Shown piece after piece: positions 5,475 through 8,782 of a stretch of DNA of 8,782 nucleotides; within the stretch, counting starts at the first letter, position 1, and every line of letters starts with the position of its first letter. The position numbers were made by a program, and so were the translations under genes. This DNA is from an uncultured Clostridia bacterium. Lineage in GTDB: Bacteria; Bacillota; Clostridia; TANB77; CAG-508. The DNA lies in contig CANRPQ010000054.1 of the NCBI GenBank assembly GCA_947632525.1, positions 1 through 8,782 of the forward strand, read 5' to 3'. The notes under the pieces are model-generated. The model was given only the letters and a program-made list of their open reading frames with translations, had not been told where the DNA came from and did no database searches.

Positions 5475-5816
5475 ATGGAACATATATTAAAATTGCAACC
5501 TAAATATTTTGATTATATTAACTATGGTACAAAAAGAATAGAATTAAGGTTATATGACGAAAAAAGACAGAAAATTGCTATTGGAGATACTATAATTTTT
5601 CAAAAAGAATCTGAATTAAAAACTACTATGAGAGTTAAAGTTATAGGGTTATTAAGATACAATACATTTAAAGAATTACTTGAGGATTTTAATATAGAAA
5701 TAATGGCTGATAAATCAATGACTAAGCAAGAATTACTAAATGTATTAGAGGAATTTTATACACCAGAAAAGCAAAAGCAACATGGTGTTATAGGAATACG
5801 TATAGAAAAAATATAA
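5475..5816 (+). CDS. ASCH-domain RNA-binding protein
   Basis: A 113-residue single-domain protein. The start MEHILKLQPKYFDYINYGTK and the motif G18-T-K20-R-I-E23-L-R25 followed by LYDEKRQKIAIGD match the ASCH domain's GxKxxExR signature, placed on a PUA-like beta barrel. ASCH proteins bind RNA; the E. coli member YqfB hydrolyses N4-acetylcytidine, and others are nucleases. K20 corresponds to the conserved motif lysine, so activity is possible, but the substrate is unknown. ATG 5475 is preferred to a TTG at 5460 because GGAGG at 5462-5466 lies 8 bases upstream of it. The gene stands alone behind the type III toxin relic, with no clear promoter of its own by eye and no terminator after it. Length is normal for the family. 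Confidence 0.85.
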   Translation: MEHILKLQPKYFDYINYGTKRIELRLYDEKRQKIAIGDTIIFQKESELKTTMRVKVIGLLRYNTFKELLEDFNIEIMADKSMTKQELLNVLEEFYTPEKQKQHGVIGIRIEKI

Positions 5817-5973
5817 TAAAAACACACTACAAAAATCAAAAAAATTTAAAGCCAAATCTTAATTGAATATACAAATATTGAAATAAGAATAATTTTATGC
5901 AATAATATAATTATAAGTTTCATTATTAAAAATGTATTAAATTAAACAATAATAAATCCCAGGAGAATTTGAG

Positions 5974-8106
5974 ATGAATATTAAAAATATAGCACTGGTA
6001 AGAGCTACAAACATAATACCGTTTGATGGAATAGTTCGCCCAATTAGTGAAGTTCCATATTTAAAAAAAGAAAAGGGTACTGCTTTTGCTTATGCAATAA
6101 ATGATTTATTAAGAAAATTATCAATAATTAATCTAGAAGGATATTGGACTAAAACAGAAGAGGAACAAGAACAAATTAACAAACAAAACAAAAAAATTTT
6201 GGAACAGTATCTACCATATAATTCTGGTTATAATTCTATGGTACTTTGGGCACTAAATGGATTAGTACCTGATGATATGAATAATGTTTTTTCAAATAAA
6301 ACCTGTGCAATAATAGAAAGTTTGGAAGAACAAATAGATAATTCAAATATTGTATCTCTTGTTCCAACAGATACAGCTATAAAAGGAAATATAAAATTAT
6401 CTAACAAAGCTATTATTTTAATAAGTCAAGATAGATATGATTCATTGTCTGAACAAGAGAAAGAGCAATTGAAAAATTTAGATTTAACTATACAAATTTT
6501 TGAAGGAACATTACAAGAAAATGTAAATGAAACTTTGAAAAATAGTAGAATATATACAGCAGAGCAATTATCTTTAACTCGTGCTTATAAGGGATATTTT
6601 GAATCTGATACAAAAGAAGAACTGTTAGAATTAATACAAGATATTGCAAAAAGTCATAATATAGCACAAGTTTTACACTATAATGTATTAACAGGTCAAA
6701 ATGATGAATTAGAAAAATTAGAAAGTGTAAAAGATGAATATAAAAATAATGTAATAGTTCTAGAGTGTTACCAAAAAACATTTTTTAGATATTTATTTTC
6801 AAGATTAGATATTGATAAAAATATAAGTGATATTATATTCAGGAATATGGAATCGCCAGTATATATGAAAGCACTGTGTGAAGAAATAGAAAAAGTTGGG
6901 TTAGACGAGTATAAGAGAGTTGTAGATCAATATAATAGTTCTTTAGAAAATTTAAGAAAGCAAGGTAAATTGCCAACTCCAGAGCAAATAGTTACTATGA
7001 CAAAAGAAAACGAAAATTTTAATTTATTTTCTTTAATTGAAGAATTTGAAAGAAATCAAGAAAATGATAAAAGATTTAAAAAAATGGATGAATATTTAAA
7101 AGTATTACAAGAAAAATACGGATATAATAATGAATTAATAGGAGCTTTAAAAAAAATAATTCCTGCATTTATAGAACATTTTGGAGAAGAACATGAGCAA
7201 TTAATTTTAGATGCAATTTCAAGTTGTGAAATTCATATGCAACAGGAAAATGAAAATCCAAACGAATATCTTTCAAAATTCTTTCCAAACAAAGATATAG
7301 GAAAAATACCAAAAATTGCAACTGCTTTTTACGATAGTATGCCTATTGTAACAAATGAAGAGATATCTTCAAGAAGATTAATATATCTTACATCAAAAGG
7401 AAGTTCTAATTTACAAAATGAAGAAATAATGTCTACATTAGTACACGAAATTGGACATTTAATAAAAGCATATAATAAAGAATATTCAATAGTTGATGGA
7501 CAAATCCAAAAGAGAGAGGGTATTGCTACTACAGTTATAGATAAAGATGAAGAAACGGGAAAATATGTTTTGAAAGAAGAAGCACATATAGGATTAGAAG
7601 AGGCAATTAATTGTTATGATGAAGAAAAAATTATGTCTATAATACTTGGTAGGCAATTTGATGCATATAGTTATTTTCATAGATTAAATGATGGAATTAA
7701 CCCACTATTTGAAAATCAAGAATTAGTAAAAATATTTAGAAATTCTCAATTAAATGGTACAAATGAACATATAAAATATTTAGGAGTAGAAGATTTTAAA
7801 ACTTTATCAGATTATTTTGAAAATCTGTATTTTATAGTAACAAAACCAACTGTTGCAAAAAGAAAAAGCGGTGGAGAAAAGAGTATATCTCAATTATTAG
7901 AAGAAGCAAAATCAAAAATATTAGATTATGCTACTGCATATAGACATAAAAAGGGCAAAAACTTTTCCTTAGACGCAATTAAACAATTAGATGAAAAAGT
8001 TACTTTTGATGAAAGAGAAACAGGAATGAAGGATTTAAAACTGGGTATTTTAGAAACTCAAGGAATGTTAGATATGGAGGCAAAAGGAGATGACTTTAAA
8101 ATATAA
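5974..8106 (+). CDS. Large HExxH zinc-metallopeptidase-like protein with uncharacterised N-terminal region
   Basis: A 710-residue protein. V-H491-E492-I-G-H495 is a classic HExxH zinc site in a helix, and G540-L-E542-E543-A-I-N, about 48 residues later, offers the glutamate third ligand, so a gluzincin fold is likely; that spacing is close to M34 (anthrax lethal factor-like) peptidases, but homology to them is not shown. The region before it (454-489) has strand-like RRLIYLT before the helix. Residues 1 to about 290 form a distinct region beginning MNIKNIALVRATNIIPFDG, with a mixed alpha/beta character and no motif I can name. Residues 320-450 are highly charged and helical. There is no signal peptide or membrane segment, so it is cytoplasmic or leaves by a non-Sec route. 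AGGAG at 5961-5965 sets the start. It overlaps the next gene by 17 bases. The target is unknown; self-processing, a toxin role or housekeeping proteolysis are all possible. Confidence 0.75.
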   Translation: MNIKNIALVRATNIIPFDGIVRPISEVPYLKKEKGTAFAYAINDLLRKLSIINLEGYWTKTEEEQEQINKQNKKILEQYLPYNSGYNSMVLWALNGLVPDDMNNVFSNKTCAIIESLEEQIDNSNIVSLVPTDTAIKGNIKLSNKAIILISQDRYDSLSEQEKEQLKNLDLTIQIFEGTLQENVNETLKNSRIYTAEQLSLTRAYKGYFESDTKEELLELIQDIAKSHNIAQVLHYNVLTGQNDELEKLESVKDEYKNNVIVLECYQKTFFRYLFSRLDIDKNISDIIFRNMESPVYMKALCEEIEKVGLDEYKRVVDQYNSSLENLRKQGKLPTPEQIVTMTKENENFNLFSLIEEFERNQENDKRFKKMDEYLKVLQEKYGYNNELIGALKKIIPAFIEHFGEEHEQLILDAISSCEIHMQQENENPNEYLSKFFPNKDIGKIPKIATAFYDSMPIVTNEEISSRRLIYLTSKGSSNLQNEEIMSTLVHEIGHLIKAYNKEYSIVDGQIQKREGIATTVIDKDEETGKYVLKEEAHIGLEEAINCYDEEKIMSIILGRQFDAYSYFHRLNDGINPLFENQELVKIFRNSQLNGTNEHIKYLGVEDFKTLSDYFENLYFIVTKPTVAKRKSGGEKSISQLLEEAKSKILDYATAYRHKKGKNFSLDAIKQLDEKVTFDERETGMKDLKLGILETQGMLDMEAKGDDFKI

Positions 8107-8539
8107 ACAATCTTTAAAAGAAGTAGACACAATACTAAATATTATGGGAAAAGAATATATTAATAAACTTCCAAATAAACTAATTAATTTTATTAAGGAA
8201 AATATGGATAATTCCTATATAAGTAATATAAATGTTAATATTCCAATAAATAAACAGTTATTAAAGAATGATACAAAGTTACTGCTATCACTTATATATA
8301 GGAGTTATTGGTGTGACAAAGAAAAAAGAAAAGAACTTTATGAAGAAGATACATATCTAAAGAGTGAGAGAGAAAAAAATATTCGCGAAAGATACAATCC
8401 AGATAATATTTTTAAAAATAAGCAACAAAATATAATAACTGAAGAAAATTTAGTAAATAGTACATCTATGGTAGAGTACAAAGAGCCTATATTTAAGAGA
8501 ATATTAAATAAAATTAAATATATATTCAGAAATTTCTAA
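8090..8539 (+). CDS. Small basic protein, translationally coupled partner of the metallopeptidase
   Basis: A 149-residue soluble protein of unknown function that starts inside the last codons of the metallopeptidase gene; GGAGG at 8076-8080 precedes the ATG by 9 bases, so translation should be coupled. The N-terminal half (MTLKYKQSLKEVDTILNIMG, then LPNKLINFIKENMD) is helical, followed by LLLSLIYRSYWCDKEKRKEL and a charged KSEREKNIRERYNPDNIF segment. The C-terminus (FKRILNKIKYIFRNF) is strongly basic and amphipathic and could bind a membrane or nucleic acid. From memory, similar small proteins occur widely in AT-rich gut Clostridia as hypothetical proteins, which would make it a real family but not necessarily specific to the peptidase. 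An immunity, chaperone or adaptor role is a guess from gene order only. No terminator is seen after it. Confidence 0.7.
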   Translation: MTLKYKQSLKEVDTILNIMGKEYINKLPNKLINFIKENMDNSYISNINVNIPINKQLLKNDTKLLLSLIYRSYWCDKEKRKELYEEDTYLKSEREKNIRERYNPDNIFKNKQQNIITEENLVNSTSMVEYKEPIFKRILNKIKYIFRNF

Positions 8540-8572
8540 TAATTTTATTACTACTCATATTTGCACAAAACC

Positions 8573-8624
8573 TTGACAATATAAACTTAATTTTATTTAC
8601 TTTTTATATAAAAAATGATACTAT
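8573..8624 (+). promoter_or_regulatory. Possible overlapping promoters for the last gene
   Basis: A consensus TTGACA at 8573-8578 is followed after 17 bases by the weaker TTTACT (8596-8601). The same TTTACT can serve as a -35, 17 bases before TACTAT (8619-8624), which has TG at 8616-8617. Either would transcribe the gene at 8661; which one is used cannot be told from sequence. Confidence 0.35.
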
Positions 8625-8660
8625 TATTAAAATACAATTAAAGGGAATAAGTTTAAAGAA

Positions 8661-8782
8661 ATGTTAAATAAAATAGAAAATCTACAGGATCTTAAAAATT
8701 TGAAATATTTATTTGATGATATAAGATTTTATATGGGACATAGTGTACTAGATGGAAAAATGGGCGAAGCATATGCTGATAA
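8661..8782 (+). CDS. Probable GNAT-type acetyltransferase, N-terminal part (cut by window edge)
   Basis: Forty codons are present before the window ends: MLNKIENLQDLKNLKYLFDD, then IRFYMGHSVLDGKMGEAYAD. The segment FYMGHSVLDGKMGEAYAD resembles the N-terminal part of a clostridial GNAT acetyltransferase group (GNAT_acetyltran type), where the catalytic domain comes later, so the call rests on a short match from memory. The start is the only ATG in a suitable place; AAGGGA at 8641-8646 lies 14 bases upstream, a longer spacing than usual. A promoter region precedes it. The substrate is unknown, and another family remains possible until the rest is read. Confidence 0.55.
   Translation, partial: MLNKIENLQDLKNLKYLFDDIRFYMGHSVLDGKMGEAYAD

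Noticed and set aside
6488..6781. Minus-strand frame of 97 codons inside the metallopeptidase gene
   Set aside because: Its composition is that expected from the antisense of an AT-rich gene; no ribosome site and no recognisable domain.

Overview
The window is very AT-rich DNA (roughly a quarter G+C by eye). It has strong AGGAGG-type ribosome binding sites, sigma-A-like TTGACA/TATAAT promoters and TGA used as a stop. The gene families (Y-family polymerase with YolD, YjbR, DUF4203-like membrane protein, ToxN/AbiQ relic) point to a low-GC Firmicute, most likely a gut Clostridia-type genome. I cannot name a species. No rRNA, tRNA, transposase, phage structural gene or CRISPR array is visible.

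Layout. At the left edge a minus-strand gene (1-269, cut by the window) encodes a membrane-anchored protein starting with two membrane segments and an extracytoplasmic Ig-like stretch. It faces, across a divergent promoter region, a plus-strand gene (585-1709) that joins a seven-helix TM198/DUF4203-like membrane domain to a GNAT acetyltransferase. A perfect internal Shine-Dalgarno and ATG sit exactly at the domain junction. A strong hairpin terminator closes that unit.

Next comes a DNA-damage block. A UvrX/UmuC-type Y-family DNA polymerase (1894-3396) and a YolD-like partner (3410-3832) form an operon behind an extended -10 promoter that carries two LexA-like palindromes. It is followed by a fusion of a YjbR/MmcQ domain to an alkyltransferase-like (ATL/MGMT) DNA-repair domain (3926-4921) with its own promoter of the same hexamers. 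A 31-residue single-helix membrane microprotein (4924-5019) lies two bases after the ATL gene.

The 440-base stretch from 5020 to 5459 looks gene-poor but appears to hold the remains of a type III toxin-antitoxin locus: a short structured RNA segment ending in an intrinsic terminator (ToxI-like), followed by the first ~40 codons of a ToxN/AbiQ-type toxin that stops early. An ASCH-domain gene (5475-5816) comes next.

The right part carries a two-gene unit: a 710-residue HExxH metallopeptidase-like protein with a large uncharacterised N-terminal region (5974-8106), overlapping by 17 bases a 149-residue basic partner (8090-8539). The last gene (8661 to the edge) is the start of a probable second acetyltransferase-like protein. 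The most interesting points are the membrane/GNAT fusion with internal start, the putative SOS operators, the YjbR-ATL fusion with a PCYKV active site, the type III TA relic, and the metallopeptidase/partner pair.
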